Shown: piece by piece, positions 7,490-15,460 of the stretch | Layout: every line of letters begins with the position of its first letter | How positions within the stretch are numbered: the stretch's first letter is position 1 | Origin: Mordavella massiliensis | Lineage (GTDB): Bacteria > Bacillota > Clostridia > Lachnospirales > Lachnospiraceae | Direction: 5' to 3' | DNA length: 37,286 nt | Assembly (NCBI RefSeq): GCF_016901695.1 | Contig: NZ_JACJKS010000022.1 | Coordinates: forward strand, 1-37,286 | Notes under the pieces: generated by a model | Database searches by the model: none | What the model was told of the DNA's origin: nothing | What the model saw: the letters and a program-made list of their open reading frames with translations, nothing else | Made by a program: the position numbers and the translations under genes

Positions 7490-7518
7490 TTGACATGATG
7501 TCAGAATGGTAGTATCAT
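7490..7518 (+). promoter_or_regulatory. Flavodoxin promoter
   Basis: -35 TTGACA (7490-7495), 17-base spacer, -10 TATCAT (7513-7518). The -35 overlaps the first operator and the second operator starts nine bases after the -10. Confidence 0.8.
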
Positions 7519-7540
7519 ACATGTACTGACACAATGTCAG
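7491..7540. promoter_or_regulatory. Two TGACA-n3-TGTCA operator sites
   Basis: TGACATGATGTCA (7491-7503) and TGACACAATGTCA (7527-7539; arms extend to CTGACA/TGTCAG) are two dyads 36 bp centre to centre. They flank the -10 and one covers the -35 of the flavodoxin gene, the layout of repressor operators. The TetR protein encoded downstream at 8105-8746 is the obvious candidate. Confidence 0.7.
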
Positions 7541-7572
7541 AATACGACGGATCGTAAAAGGAGAGGAAACGT

Positions 7573-8037
7573 ATGAGTAAATGTCTGGTGGCCTATTTTT
7601 CTGCAAGCGGAGTGACGGAAAAAACGGCGAAAAAGATCGCTGAGGCGGCGGGGGCGGACCTGTATGAGATCCGGCCGGCCCAGCCCTACACATCCGCGGA
7701 TCTGAACTGGATGGACAAGAAGAGCCGCAGTACGTTGGAGATGAATGATCCGGCCTGCCGTCCGCAGATCGAGGGGGCGGTGGAGAACATGGGGCAGTAC
7801 GACACGGTCTTTGTCGGGTTCCCCGTGTGGTGGTATGTGGAGCCGCGGATCGTGGATACCTTCCTGGAGTCCTACGACTTTGCAGGCAGGAAGATGATCC
7901 CCTTTGCCACGTCGGGCGGAAGCGGGATCGGCAGGGCGCAGGAGAGCCTGAAGGAGCACTGCCCTGCGGCTGACTGGCAGCCCGGCCGGGTGCTGAACGG
8001 CGGCGACATCACAGCCTGGCTAAGAAGCGTCCTCTGA
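7573..8037 (+). CDS. Flavodoxin
   Basis: A 154-residue small FMN-binding redox protein of the Flavodoxin_4 type. The N-terminal phosphate-binding loop reads FSASGVTEKTAKKIAE (about residues 10-25). The FMN-contact region GFPVWWYVEPRIVDTFLESYDF is at about residues 79-100, and a C-terminal Gly-rich SGGSGIGRA follows at about 116-124. There is no extra domain. GGAGAGG precedes the start. It is transcribed from a promoter with two strong dyads and followed by a TetR gene, so expression is probably induced by a ligand or stress. Relatives are often called NAD(P)H-dependent oxidoreductases; the electron donor is unknown. Confidence 0.93.
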   Translation: MSKCLVAYFSASGVTEKTAKKIAEAAGADLYEIRPAQPYTSADLNWMDKKSRSTLEMNDPACRPQIEGAVENMGQYDTVFVGFPVWWYVEPRIVDTFLESYDFAGRKMIPFATSGGSGIGRAQESLKEHCPAADWQPGRVLNGGDITAWLRSVL

Positions 8038-8058
8038 TCGCCATTGACGCCATCCTGG

Positions 8059-8077
8059 CATACAGGTATACTGTATG
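8059..8077. promoter_or_regulatory. Inverted repeat upstream of the TetR gene
   Basis: CATACAG (8059-8065) and CTGTATG (8071-8077) are perfect 7-bp arms around GTATA, about 28 bases before the TetR start. The sequence differs from the TGACA operators, so it may be a transcript hairpin or a site for another protein. Confidence 0.4.
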
Positions 8078-8104
8078 TGACAAAAGCGGAAAGAAGGAGC
8101 ATGT

Positions 8105-8746
8105 ATGCCGAAGGGATCAGAAGAACTGACAAATGCAAGAAAGGATGAGATCATCAGCGCCTGCGCCGCCCTCTATGAGACGATGAGCTTCAGGGACATC
8201 ACGCTGCGTGAGATCGGAGCGAGAACGTCGTTTACCCGCACCTCGATCTACAATTACTTTCAGACGAAGGAGGAGATCTTCCTCGCCCTTTTCCAGAGGG
8301 AGTACGAGGCCTGGAACCGGGACCTGGAGCAGATGATGGAAGAGCATGACAGCATGAGCGCGGGAGAATTTGCGTCCGCCCTTGCTGCCACGCTGGAGAA
8401 GAGGGCGCAGCTTCTGAAGCTTCTGGCGATGAACCATTACGACATGGAGGCCAACAGCCGGATGGAAAACCTGGTGGCGTTCAAGGTCGCCTATGGAAAT
8501 ACGCTGCGGACGTTCGCCTGCTGTCTGGAGAAGTATTTCCCCCAGATGGACGCAGACGGCGTCCAGGGATTCCTCTACGCCTTCTTCCCGTTCCTGTTCG
8601 GCGTATACCCCTACACTACGGTGACGGAGAAGCAGAAGGAGGCCATGGACAGGGCGGGAGTCAATTACGTATGCCTTACCGTGGGCGAGATCATTGCGTC
8701 CATGGTGAACAAGCTGCTGGCAGATCAGAGACAGGATCAGAGATAA
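8105..8746 (+). CDS. TetR/AcrR family transcriptional regulator
   Basis: A 213-residue protein with an N-terminal helix-turn-helix at about residues 10-58 ending in FTRTSIYNYFQTKEEIFLALF, the usual recognition helix and following helix. The C-terminal helical ligand domain is not assignable by eye. AAGGAG at 8094-8099 fixes the start at 8105; the ATG at 8101 opens a different, unrelated frame. It lies 67 bases after the flavodoxin stop on the same strand and is likely the repressor of that promoter. A good terminator follows. Confidence 0.92.
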   Translation: MPKGSEELTNARKDEIISACAALYETMSFRDITLREIGARTSFTRTSIYNYFQTKEEIFLALFQREYEAWNRDLEQMMEEHDSMSAGEFASALAATLEKRAQLLKLLAMNHYDMEANSRMENLVAFKVAYGNTLRTFACCLEKYFPQMDADGVQGFLYAFFPFLFGVYPYTTVTEKQKEAMDRAGVNYVCLTVGEIIASMVNKLLADQRQDQR

Positions 8747-8754
8747 TAAAGAGA

Positions 8755-8789
8755 AGTCCGGGAGGCGCACATGCCGTCCCGGACTTTTT
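8755..8789 (+). terminator. Terminator after the flavodoxin/TetR genes
   Basis: AGTCCGGGA (8755-8763) pairs with TCCCGGACT (8777-8785), followed by five T. On the minus strand the trailing sequence is T-rich enough that it may also end hppA transcripts. Confidence 0.9.
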
Positions 8790-8803
8790 CTGTCACAAAA
8801 CAT

Positions 8804-10903
8804 CTAAAAGATATGATAGTTTACGACCAGCGCCGCGAACACGATGGATACCATGGAGAGCAGCTTGATGAGGATGTTGATGGAGGGGCCGGAGGTGTCC
8901 TTGAAGGGATCGCCCACGGTGTCCCCCACAACGGCCGCCTTGTGCTGCTCGCTCCCCTTGCCGCCGTGCTGCCCGCTCTCGATGTATTTCTTGGCGTTGT
9001 CCCAGGCGCCGCCTGCGTTTGCCATGAAGATCGCCATGAGGAAGCCGGTGGCGGTGGAGCCGGTGAGCAGGCCGATGACGCCGTTGTAGCCCAGGACAAG
9101 GCCTGTGACGACGGGGGTGATGATGGCCAGCAGGGTGGGCAGGATCATCTCGTGGAGGCTGGCCTTTGTGCAGATGTCCACGCATTTCTCATAGTCCGCC
9201 TCATTTGTTCCCTCCATGAGACCTGTGATCTCCCGGAACTGCCGCCGCACTTCCACGACAATGCTCTGGGCCGCCCTTCCGACAGAGGACATGGTAAGGG
9301 CCGCGAACACGAAGGGCAGGCAGGAGCCGATGAAGATGCCGATGAGGACCGTGGGATTCATGACGCTCATGTCGAGGGCCACCTCGCTGCCGCCCACCTC
9401 CTGCACTTTCTCCACGTAGGAGGCGATGAGGGCCAGGGCGGTGAGGGCGGCGCTGCCGATGGCAAAGCCCTTGCCGGTGGCTGCCGTCGTATTGCCAAGA
9501 GAGTCCAGGGCGTCTGTGCGCCTCCGCACATCCTCCTCAAGGCCGGCCATCTCCGCGATGCCGCCGGCGTTGTCTGCGATGGGCCCGTAGGCGTCTGTGG
9601 CCAGGGTGATGCCCAGGGTGGACAGCATGCCGACCGCCGCCAGGGCGATGCCGTACAGTCCTCTGGTGGCCTCAATGAACCCGCCGGAGAGGGCGTAGGC
9701 GGCCAGGACGCAGACGGCGATGATGACGATGGGAACGGCGGTGGAGAGCATGCCGAGACTCAGGCCGCCGATGATGATGGTGGCGGATCCGGTCTCGGAT
9801 TTGTCCGCCAGATCCTGCGTGGGTTTATAGGTGTCGGATGTAAAGTACTCCGTGAAGAAACCGATCAGCACGCCGGCCAGCAGGCCGCCCAGGATGGCGA
9901 AGTAAAATCCGATGAAGTCCTTCCCCAGGACGAACCATACGAGGGGGAAGGAGATGACCGCGATCAGGAGGGCGCTCGTGTTGGTGCCCCGGCGCAGGGC
10001 CTTGAGAAGGGTGCTCTGGTCCGTGTTCTCGCCGGTCCTCACAAGGAGGGAGCCGAGGATGGAGGCCAGGACGCCCACCGCGGCCAGAAGCATGGGGATC
10101 ACGACCGCATTGACCCGGTCCACGGACTCGATCTTATTGAAGGCGATGACGCCGAGGGAGCAGGCGGAGAGGATGGAGCCCACATAGGACTCGTACAGGT
10201 CCGCGCCCATGCCGGCCACGTCGCCCACATTGTCGCCCACGTTGTCTGCGATGACGGCCGGGTTGCGGGGGTCGTCCTCCGGGATGCCGGCCTCCACTTT
10301 CCCCACCAGGTCAGCGCCCACATCCGCGGCCTTCGTGTAGATGCCGCCGCCCACGCGGGCGAAGAGGGCCATGGAGGAGGCGCCCATGCCGAAGGTCAGC
10401 ATGGTGCTTGTGATATCCTCCAGAGGCAGCTTAAAGACAAGCCTGAGCAGGAGATACCAGATGGAGATGTCCAGAAGCCCCAGCCCCACAACGGTGAAGC
10501 CCATGACGGAGCCGGCCGAGAAGGCCACGTTAAGGCCCCGGTTCAGGCTGCTCTGGCAGGCTGCGGCCGTGCGGGCGTTGGCTCTTGTGGCGATCTGCAT
10601 GCCCACGAACCCGGACAGGCCCGAAAAAAATCCTCCCGTCACGAAGGCGAAGGGGACGAACCATGTCAGGAGCCCCAGCGCCGCCATGATGAAGAGGATG
10701 ACGAACATGACCGCAAAAAATCCGGCCAGGATCTTATACTGGCGTCTTAAATAAGCCATTGCCCCGCTGTGGATGGATGCGGAGATCTTTTTCATCTGTT
10801 CATTGCCCTCGGGAAAGCCGAGGACTTTCTTTGCCCGGCTTGCCACGAAAAGAAGCGCGATGACAGAGCCGGCGAGTGTCAGAAGTGCAAGTTCATTGTC
10901 CAT
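8804..10903 (-). CDS. hppA: Membrane-bound ion-translocating pyrophosphatase
   Basis: Hydrolyses pyrophosphate and pumps H+ and/or Na+ out across the membrane. At 699 residues it has full length and about 16 membrane segments. The PPi/Mg-binding block runs [13 protein letters not shown] (about 194-206) to [18 protein letters not shown] (about 214-231), and a second is [15 protein letters not shown] near the C-terminus. In [19 protein letters not shown] (about 469-487) Ala follows NTTA, where K+-independent enzymes have Lys, which points to the K+-dependent subfamily. H+ versus Na+ cannot be decided here. The start has GGAGGAAAG upstream. Together with the PPi-type phosphofructokinase at 22955 it suggests an energy economy that uses pyrophosphate. 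Confidence 0.97.
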   Translation of the reverse strand: MDNELALLTLAGSVIALLFVASRAKKVLGFPEGNEQMKKISASIHSGAMAYLRRQYKILAGFFAVMFVILFIMAALGLLTWFVPFAFVTGGFFSGLSGFVGMQIATRANARTAAACQSSLNRGLNVAFSAGSVMGFTVVGLGLLDISIWYLLLRLVFKLPLEDITSTMLTFGMGASSMALFARVGGGIYTKAADVGADLVGKVEAGIPEDDPRNPAVIADNVGDNVGDVAGMGADLYESYVGSILSACSLGVIAFNKIESVDRVNAVVIPMLLAAVGVLASILGSLLVRTGENTDQSTLLKALRRGTNTSALLIAVISFPLVWFVLGKDFIGFYFAILGGLLAGVLIGFFTEYFTSDTYKPTQDLADKSETGSATIIIGGLSLGMLSTAVPIVIIAVCVLAAYALSGGFIEATRGLYGIALAAVGMLSTLGITLATDAYGPIADNAGGIAEMAGLEEDVRRRTDALDSLGNTTAATGKGFAIGSAALTALALIASYVEKVQEVGGSEVALDMSVMNPTVLIGIFIGSCLPFVFAALTMSSVGRAAQSIVVEVRRQFREITGLMEGTNEADYEKCVDICTKASLHEMILPTLLAIITPVVTGLVLGYNGVIGLLTGSTATGFLMAIFMANAGGAWDNAKKYIESGQHGGKGSEQHKAAVVGDTVGDPFKDTSGPSINILIKLLSMVSIVFAALVVNYHIF

Positions 10904-10951
10904 AAAATCTTTCCTCCATTCCTGTGTGTGAAAAACAACGATTTGAGAACA

Positions 10952-10957
10952 ATTATA
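10952..10957 (-). promoter_or_regulatory. Probable -10 box of hppA
   Basis: The minus strand has a perfect TATAAT about 49 bases before the hppA start. No convincing -35 was found at 16-18 bases (nearest TGGCAT), so only the -10 is listed. Confidence 0.5.
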
Positions 10958-11017
10958 GCACTTTTAACGGGAAATGCCACGCTTTTTCAGTTAATTAATT
11001 GTGAACATTTTATATCT

Positions 11018-11731
11018 TTAGACAAGTCTGCGGATATGCTCCTGCAGCTCCGGGAATCCTCCGTTCGGGTAGAGGGAGACGTCAGCCTCCCGCCTGTTGA
11101 TCAGGCAGTCCGTGAGGAGGAAGACCTGCATGCCCAGATCCAGGGTGCCCATGTCCTCGTCCACGTCGTTGCCCACCATCAGGCACTCCTGAGGGGTGAG
11201 GGAGCAGTGAGCCAGGATGTCCCGGTAGTAGTCCGGGTTTGGCTTGCAGTGGACAGAGTTCTCGTAGGTGGTGTAGTACTCAAAGTCGGCGGGCGATACG
11301 CCGGCCCACGCCATGCGGCTCTCGGTGGCGACAGCGGGAAAGAGGGGGTTGGTGGCCAGGATCGTGCGAAGTCCCAGCTCCCGGCAGAGGCGAACGCTCC
11401 TGGCGGCCTGCGGATTGAAGCCGCACACGGTCCGGGCCTCCTGGAATTCCACCTCGTAGAAGGAGCGGAACACAGGAATGTCCTCCAGCGCCCTCTCGCC
11501 GAAGACGCCGCCGAAGAAGTTCCAGAACACGTCCTCGTTGGAGGCGGAGCCGTCGTTTTGTACCATGGCGGATGTGCCGCCCCACACGGCCTGGATGAGT
11601 TTCTCCGGCTCGTAGCCGAGGGGGGCCATCTTAAGGGCCAGTTTTTTAAAATATGTCTTTACGAACAGATCCTGATCCATGGGGAGCAGGGTCCCGTCCA
11701 GGTCGAACAGAACAGCTTTGATCTTTCTCAT
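11018..11731 (-). CDS. HAD-superfamily hydrolase (phosphatase)
   Basis: A 237-residue cytosolic haloacid-dehalogenase hydrolase. Motif I is VLFDLDGTLL at residues 7-16 with both catalytic Asp; motif II is ILATNP (Thr near 131); motif III Lys is in HCKPNPDYY; motif IV is GNDVDEDM. A helical cap of about 70 residues follows motif I (subfamily IA-like). The start at 11731 is preceded by AAGGAG, and the frame upstream crosses the promoter. The substrate is unknown; such enzymes act on phosphoglycolate, sugar phosphates or nucleotides. It is divergent from xpt with overlapping promoters. Confidence 0.9.
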   Translation of the reverse strand: MRKIKAVLFDLDGTLLPMDQDLFVKTYFKKLALKMAPLGYEPEKLIQAVWGGTSAMVQNDGSASNEDVFWNFFGGVFGERALEDIPVFRSFYEVEFQEARTVCGFNPQAARSVRLCRELGLRTILATNPLFPAVATESRMAWAGVSPADFEYYTTYENSVHCKPNPDYYRDILAHCSLTPQECLMVGNDVDEDMGTLDLGMQVFLLTDCLINRREADVSLYPNGGFPELQEHIRRLV

Positions 11732-11788
11732 AGGTATGTCTCCTTCTTTTGTGTAGTCGGAAGCGGCGCGCCGGCCGCGCTGTAATAA

Positions 11789-11818
11789 AGTATAGAATGG
11801 GAAATCGGCCATTGTCAA
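11789..11818 (-). promoter_or_regulatory. Promoter of the HAD hydrolase gene
   Basis: Minus strand -35 TTGACA (11813-11818) and -10 TATACT (11789-11794), 18-base spacer. The -35 shares five bases with the -35 of the divergent xpt promoter. Confidence 0.75.
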
Positions 11819-11840
11819 CCACACGGTTTTCTCCTATAAT
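11812..11840 (+). promoter_or_regulatory. Promoter of xpt and the COG3044-type ATPase
   Basis: -35 TTGTCA (11812-11817), 17-base spacer, consensus -10 TATAAT (11835-11840). About 36 bases separate the -10 from the xpt start, so there is no space for a purine riboswitch. Confidence 0.8.
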
Positions 11841-11876
11841 AGATGTATTCAAAAAAACAGCGAAAGAGGAGCAGAT

Positions 11877-12467
11877 ATGAATTTTTTAGAGGAACGCATC
11901 GTAAAAGACGGGATCATCAAAGAGGGCAATGTGCTGAAGGTGGACAGCTTCCTGAACCATCAGATGGATATCAGGCTGTTCGATGAGATCGGGGCGGAAT
12001 TTAAGAAGCGGTTCGCCGGGAAGCCCATCAACAAGATCCTCACCATTGAGGCCTCCGGCATCGGCATTGCCTGCGTGGCGGCCCAGCATTTCCAGGTGCC
12101 GGTGGTGTTTGCCAAGAAGACGCAGAGCATCAACCTGGAAGGGGAGATGTATGTGGCTGAGGTGGAGTCTTTCACGCACCGCTGCAGGAACCAGGTCATC
12201 GTGTCCAAGAAGTTCCTGAACGGGGACGATCATGTGCTGATCATCGACGATTTCCTGGCCAACGGCTGCGCCCTGCAGGGCCTGATCCAGATCGTGCAGG
12301 CGGCGGGAGCCACAGTGGAGGGGATCGGGATCGTCATCGAGAAGGGATTCCAGCCCGGCGGGAGCATCATCCGCAACCTCGGGTACCAGTTGGAGTCGCT
12401 GGCCATCGTGGACGCCATGGATGAGGAGACCGGGACCTTTGTGTTCCGCGAGCAGAAGGAAAGATAG
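11877..12467 (+). CDS. xpt: Xanthine phosphoribosyltransferase
   Basis: Salvages xanthine with PRPP to give XMP for guanine nucleotide synthesis. The 196-residue protein has the normal Xpt length and aligns throughout with Bacillus Xpt as remembered: [13 protein letters not shown] near residue 20-32, [12 protein letters not shown] at about 54-65, and the PRPP loop [11 protein letters not shown] at about 121-131 with two adjacent Asp. GAGGAGCAG precedes the start. It is 20 bases upstream of a COG3044-type ATPase and probably co-transcribed. In Bacillus xpt is under a guanine riboswitch; none fits here. Confidence 0.96.
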   Translation: MNFLEERIVKDGIIKEGNVLKVDSFLNHQMDIRLFDEIGAEFKKRFAGKPINKILTIEASGIGIACVAAQHFQVPVVFAKKTQSINLEGEMYVAEVESFTHRCRNQVIVSKKFLNGDDHVLIIDDFLANGCALQGLIQIVQAAGATVEGIGIVIEKGFQPGGSIIRNLGYQLESLAIVDAMDEETGTFVFREQKER

Positions 12468-12487
12468 TAAAAGGAGCAGACGGCAGA

Positions 12488-14209
12488 ATGAATACAGCAG
12501 TGCAGCTTGAACAGCAGCTTATGAGCATACACAGGAAGAGTTATCCGGCGTACAAAAGCCTGGCGGGGAGCTGGCAGTTCCCCGGGTACATCCTTCACAT
12601 TGACCATGTGCAGGGGGATCCCTTTGCAGCCCCCTCCAAAGTGAGCGTGGAGGTGTCAGGGAAGACGGCGGGTTTCCCGCCGCAGCTCTTTGACAGGAAG
12701 GATAAAAGGATCGCGCTTCAGGACTATCTGACCCGGGAGTTTGGCCGGCAGATATCCGCCTTCCTGTTTCAGGCGAAGGGGTCCGGGAAGAGCGGCCTTC
12801 TGAGCATCAGCCGGTGCGGCCAGGAGGTGCTGGAGCGGACGGCCCTGGAGATGGATGAGGGGCGGATCCGGGTGAGGTTCGAGGTGGGGTTCCCGGCCAA
12901 CGGGCGCACCATCAACGCGCCGGAGCTGAAGAAGATCCTCTTTGACTATGTGCCCCAGTGTGTAAAGAAGGCATTGTACTACAGGAACCTGGACCCTGCG
13001 GCGCTGCAGGCCGTGGCGGACCTGGCGGAGGACCAGACCTTCATCCGCCGGGAGCTGAAGCGGCTGGACCTGGTGGCCTTTGTGGCCAACGGATCCGTCC
13101 TGCCGCGGCAGAGCGGCGTGTCGGACAGGCCCATGAAGGGGGCGGTCGTATTTGAGAGCCCGGAGAGCATGGAGGTGGAGCTTACCCTGCCCCACAGAGG
13201 GCCTGTCAAGGGCATGGGGATCCCGCGCGGCATCACCCTCATCGTGGGCGGCGGCTACCACGGGAAGTCCACCCTCCTGAAGGCGCTGGAGCTGGGCGTG
13301 TACAACCACATAGCCGGGGACGGCAGGGAGTATGTGATCACCGACGACACGGCCGTGAAGATCCGTGCGGAGGACGGCAGGGCGGTGTCGCACGTGGACA
13401 TCTCACCCTTTATCAACCACCTGCCAAACGGGAAGGACACGGTGGATTTCTCCACGGAGGACGCCAGCGGGTCCACCTCCCAGGCGGCGAACGTGGTGGA
13501 GGCGGTGGAGGCCGGCGCAGGGGCGCTCCTCATCGACGAGGACACGTCCGCCACCAATTTCATGGTGCGGGACGCCCTCATGCAGTCGGTCATCGCCCGG
13601 GAGCAGGAGCCCATCACGCCGTTCATCGAGCAGGCCGGGAAGCTGTATGGAGAGAAGGGGGTCTCTGTGATCCTGGTGGCGGGAAGTTCAGGAGCTTACT
13701 TTTATATTGCGGATAAGATCATCCAGATGGATACGTACCGGGCGTACGATATCACCGGCCATGTGAAGGACATCTGCAGCCGGAACAGGGAGGAGATGGA
13801 GTTCGTTACAGCCCACCGGAAGGAGTCTGAGGAGATCGCCAGATGGGGCGCCATGACCCGCCGGCCCCGCCTCGGGAAGATCGACAAAAAGCACGGCCAG
13901 ATCAAGGTCAAACAGTATGGAAAAGACAGCTTTTCCATCGGGAAGGACACGGTGGAACTCAAGTACGTGGAGCAGATCACGGACAGCGAGCAGACCACTG
14001 CCCTCAGCTATGTGCTGAAACATGTCATCGGGGAGATGGAGACGAAGAAATCCGCCAGCCTGGAAGAGCTGGCGGAGAAGATCAGCCGGGAGATGGAAGA
14101 AAAAGGGCCCTCCTGCCTGGTGAAGGGATCCAGCGTCCCGTCCGGCCTCGCTATGACGAGGAAGCAGGAGATATATGCGTGTCTGAACCGCTACAGGGGC
14201 TTTCACTAG
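12488..14209 (+). CDS. Predicted ATPase of the ABC class (COG3044 type)
   Basis: A 573-residue soluble P-loop protein, not a transporter: there are no membrane segments. An N-terminal region of about 240 residues precedes Walker A GGGYHGKST (about 253-261), a signature-like SGSTSQA (about 325-331), and Walker B GALLIDEDTSATNF (about 346-359) with adjacent acidic residues. The C-terminal part (TRRPRLGKIDKKHGQIKVKQYGKDSFSIG) is basic. This matches the COG3044 family, whose bacterial role is not established and which has nucleic-acid-binding relatives in trypanosomes. AAAGGAGCAG lies upstream of the start. It is close behind xpt; its 3' end overlaps the convergent kinase gene by 59 bases. Confidence 0.85.
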   Translation: MNTAVQLEQQLMSIHRKSYPAYKSLAGSWQFPGYILHIDHVQGDPFAAPSKVSVEVSGKTAGFPPQLFDRKDKRIALQDYLTREFGRQISAFLFQAKGSGKSGLLSISRCGQEVLERTALEMDEGRIRVRFEVGFPANGRTINAPELKKILFDYVPQCVKKALYYRNLDPAALQAVADLAEDQTFIRRELKRLDLVAFVANGSVLPRQSGVSDRPMKGAVVFESPESMEVELTLPHRGPVKGMGIPRGITLIVGGGYHGKSTLLKALELGVYNHIAGDGREYVITDDTAVKIRAEDGRAVSHVDISPFINHLPNGKDTVDFSTEDASGSTSQAANVVEAVEAGAGALLIDEDTSATNFMVRDALMQSVIAREQEPITPFIEQAGKLYGEKGVSVILVAGSSGAYFYIADKIIQMDTYRAYDITGHVKDICSRNREEMEFVTAHRKESEEIARWGAMTRRPRLGKIDKKHGQIKVKQYGKDSFSIGKDTVELKYVEQITDSEQTTALSYVLKHVIGEMETKKSASLEELAEKISREMEEKGPSCLVKGSSVPSGLAMTRKQEIYACLNRYRGFH

Positions 14210-15059
14210 CAGGAGCCAGCATGGACAGGTACTTCTCGTAATTGACGCCGTCATTGCGGGGTACCTGTTCTTTTATTGTGTCAGCCAGGGCCTGGCAGAG
14301 AAATTCGCCCGCCAGGCGCACGGAATCCGCCAGCGCGTCCCCCCTTGCCCGGCCTGCGGCGATGCAGGCGGCGAAGAGGTCCCCCGTGCCGGAGTAGCTG
14401 CCCCCGACGCAGGGGAAGGACAGGAGAGAGTGCTCCTTCTCTGTGACGATGAGGTTGCCGAGCATGGCGGCGCCGTCCGCGTCTGTGAAGCGGATGCCGG
14501 TGACGAGGACTTCTTTCAGCCGCGCGCCAAGCAGGGACCTGGCAAGTTCGCTTATGACTTCCAGCCTGAGGGGCAGGTTTGCGATGGCGCAGATCTCCCC
14601 GTATCCCGCCCCTGTCAGGAGGCACAGCTCCGTCAGGTTGGGGGTGATGAGATCCGCCTGCGCGCACAGCTCCTTCATCTTGAGGAGCAGGCCCTCTGTG
14701 AAGAGGCCGTGGGGCTTCCCGTCGCCGCCAAGGACCGGGTCCACCAGGAGGAAGGTCCCGTCTGTGAGGAAGCTGTCCAGGAACATCCGGATCTGTCTGA
14801 CCTGTCTTTCATCCGCCAGGAAGCCGGTGGTGATGCCGTCAAAATGGACGCCCATCTTCTCCCACTCGCTGCGGATGAGGGGCATTTTATCGGTGTAGCT
14901 GTCAAAGTAGTAGTGGGGGTAGCCCGTCTGCGCGCTCAGGATGGCGGTGGGCAGGGGGCAGGGCTGCACGCCCATGGCTGCGGTCACGGAGATGGCAGCG
15001 GTGAGGGAGCAGCGGCCGAAGCCGGAGAGGTCGTTGATCACGGCTATTTTTTTTGTCAT
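14151..15059 (-). CDS. Pyridoxamine/pyridoxal kinase
   Basis: Ribokinase-fold enzyme that phosphorylates pyridoxal, pyridoxamine or pyridoxine in B6 salvage. Of 302 residues, the N-terminus INDLSGFGRCSLTAAISV, the segment VDPVLGGDGKPHG (about 107-119), ITPNLTE (about 138-144) and the anion-hole/catalytic GGSYSGTGDLFAACIA (about 220-235, catalytic Asp in GTGD) are the family hallmarks. The last about 20 residues (Ser/Pro-rich) are read antisense through the end of the ATPase gene at 12488-14209 and are probably an unimportant extension. AAAGGAT precedes the start. It stands alone on this strand. Confidence 0.92.
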   Translation of the reverse strand: MTKKIAVINDLSGFGRCSLTAAISVTAAMGVQPCPLPTAILSAQTGYPHYYFDSYTDKMPLIRSEWEKMGVHFDGITTGFLADERQVRQIRMFLDSFLTDGTFLLVDPVLGGDGKPHGLFTEGLLLKMKELCAQADLITPNLTELCLLTGAGYGEICAIANLPLRLEVISELARSLLGARLKEVLVTGIRFTDADGAAMLGNLIVTEKEHSLLSFPCVGGSYSGTGDLFAACIAAGRARGDALADSVRLAGEFLCQALADTIKEQVPRNDGVNYEKYLSMLAPASESPCSGSDTHISPASSS

Positions 15060-15290
15060 ATCATCAGATCCTTTGCAAATTCAAATGTTGTTTTTATACT
15101 ATAGCATGAAAATGGCGGCGCTTCAATCGCGCATAAAAAGACCAGAGTGAAAGCACTCTGGCCGGAGGGGGAAATTATGAAAAAGAAAATTGAATAAAGG
15201 GTGTTCCCTTTGTTCATGTATTACTATACCGGGAATTTGTGATGAAATTGTGACTGCCTTATTAAATAAATGTGAAAGGAGCATGAACAA
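15060..15290. other. Intergenic stretch with no clear gene
   Basis: Between the kinase gene and the tRNA-Arg terminator. It contains a second minus-strand terminator hairpin (15135-15161). On the plus strand, GGAGGGGG followed by ATG at 15177 opens a frame of only six codons (MKKKIE), and AAGGAG precedes another ATG at 15282 whose frame runs antisense through the tRNA. I see no convincing protein gene; a small RNA ending at the 15135 terminator, or a decayed gene, is possible. Confidence 0.5.
15135..15161 (-). terminator. Terminator hairpin between tRNA-Arg and the kinase gene
   Basis: CCAGAGTG (15142-15149) pairs with CACTCTGG (15154-15161) around AAAG. On the minus strand it is followed by CTTTTT. 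No gene is apparent between it and the tRNA-Arg terminator. Confidence 0.75.
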
Positions 15291-15322
15291 AAAAGCGGCT
15301 CCCCTTCCGGGAACCGCTTTTC
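15288..15322 (-). terminator. Terminator of tRNA-Arg
   Basis: AAAAAAGCGG-C-TCCC pairs with GGGA-A-CCGCTTTT; read on the minus strand it ends in a run of six T. It lies immediately after tRNA-Arg. Confidence 0.9.
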
Positions 15323-15325
15323 GCA

Positions 15326-15399
15326 CGTGGGCAAGAGGATTCGAACCCCCGACCTTCTGGTCCGTAGCCAGACGCTCTATCCAGCTGAGCTATGCCCAC
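15326..15399 (-). tRNA. tRNA-Arg (ACG)
   Basis: A 74-base cloverleaf with acceptor GTGGGCA/TGCCCAC, discriminator G, anticodon loop CTACGGA (anticodon ACG, read as ICG) and a TTCGAAT T-loop. CCA not encoded. Confidence 0.96.
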
Positions 15400-15431
15400 A
15401 TTTGCTGTGCGTATCTCTCACAGCAAAAATT

Positions 15432-15460
15432 ATTATATTACATCTGCAGGGGCATGTCAA
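15432..15460 (-). promoter_or_regulatory. Promoter of tRNA-Arg
   Basis: Minus strand -35 TTGACA (15455-15460) and -10 TATAAT (15432-15437) with a 17-base spacer: full consensus. The -35 overlaps the stop codon of the ABC exporter gene (15457-15459). Confidence 0.88.

Noticed and set aside
8771-10750. Long open frame on the plus strand (659 codons)
   Set aside because: It is antisense to the clearly assigned membrane pyrophosphatase; its product is a low-complexity His/Gly/Asp-rich string caused by GC-rich codon bias.
11841-11876. Guanine riboswitch before xpt
   Set aside because: Only about 36 bases separate the -10 from the start codon, too short for a purine aptamer with an expression platform.
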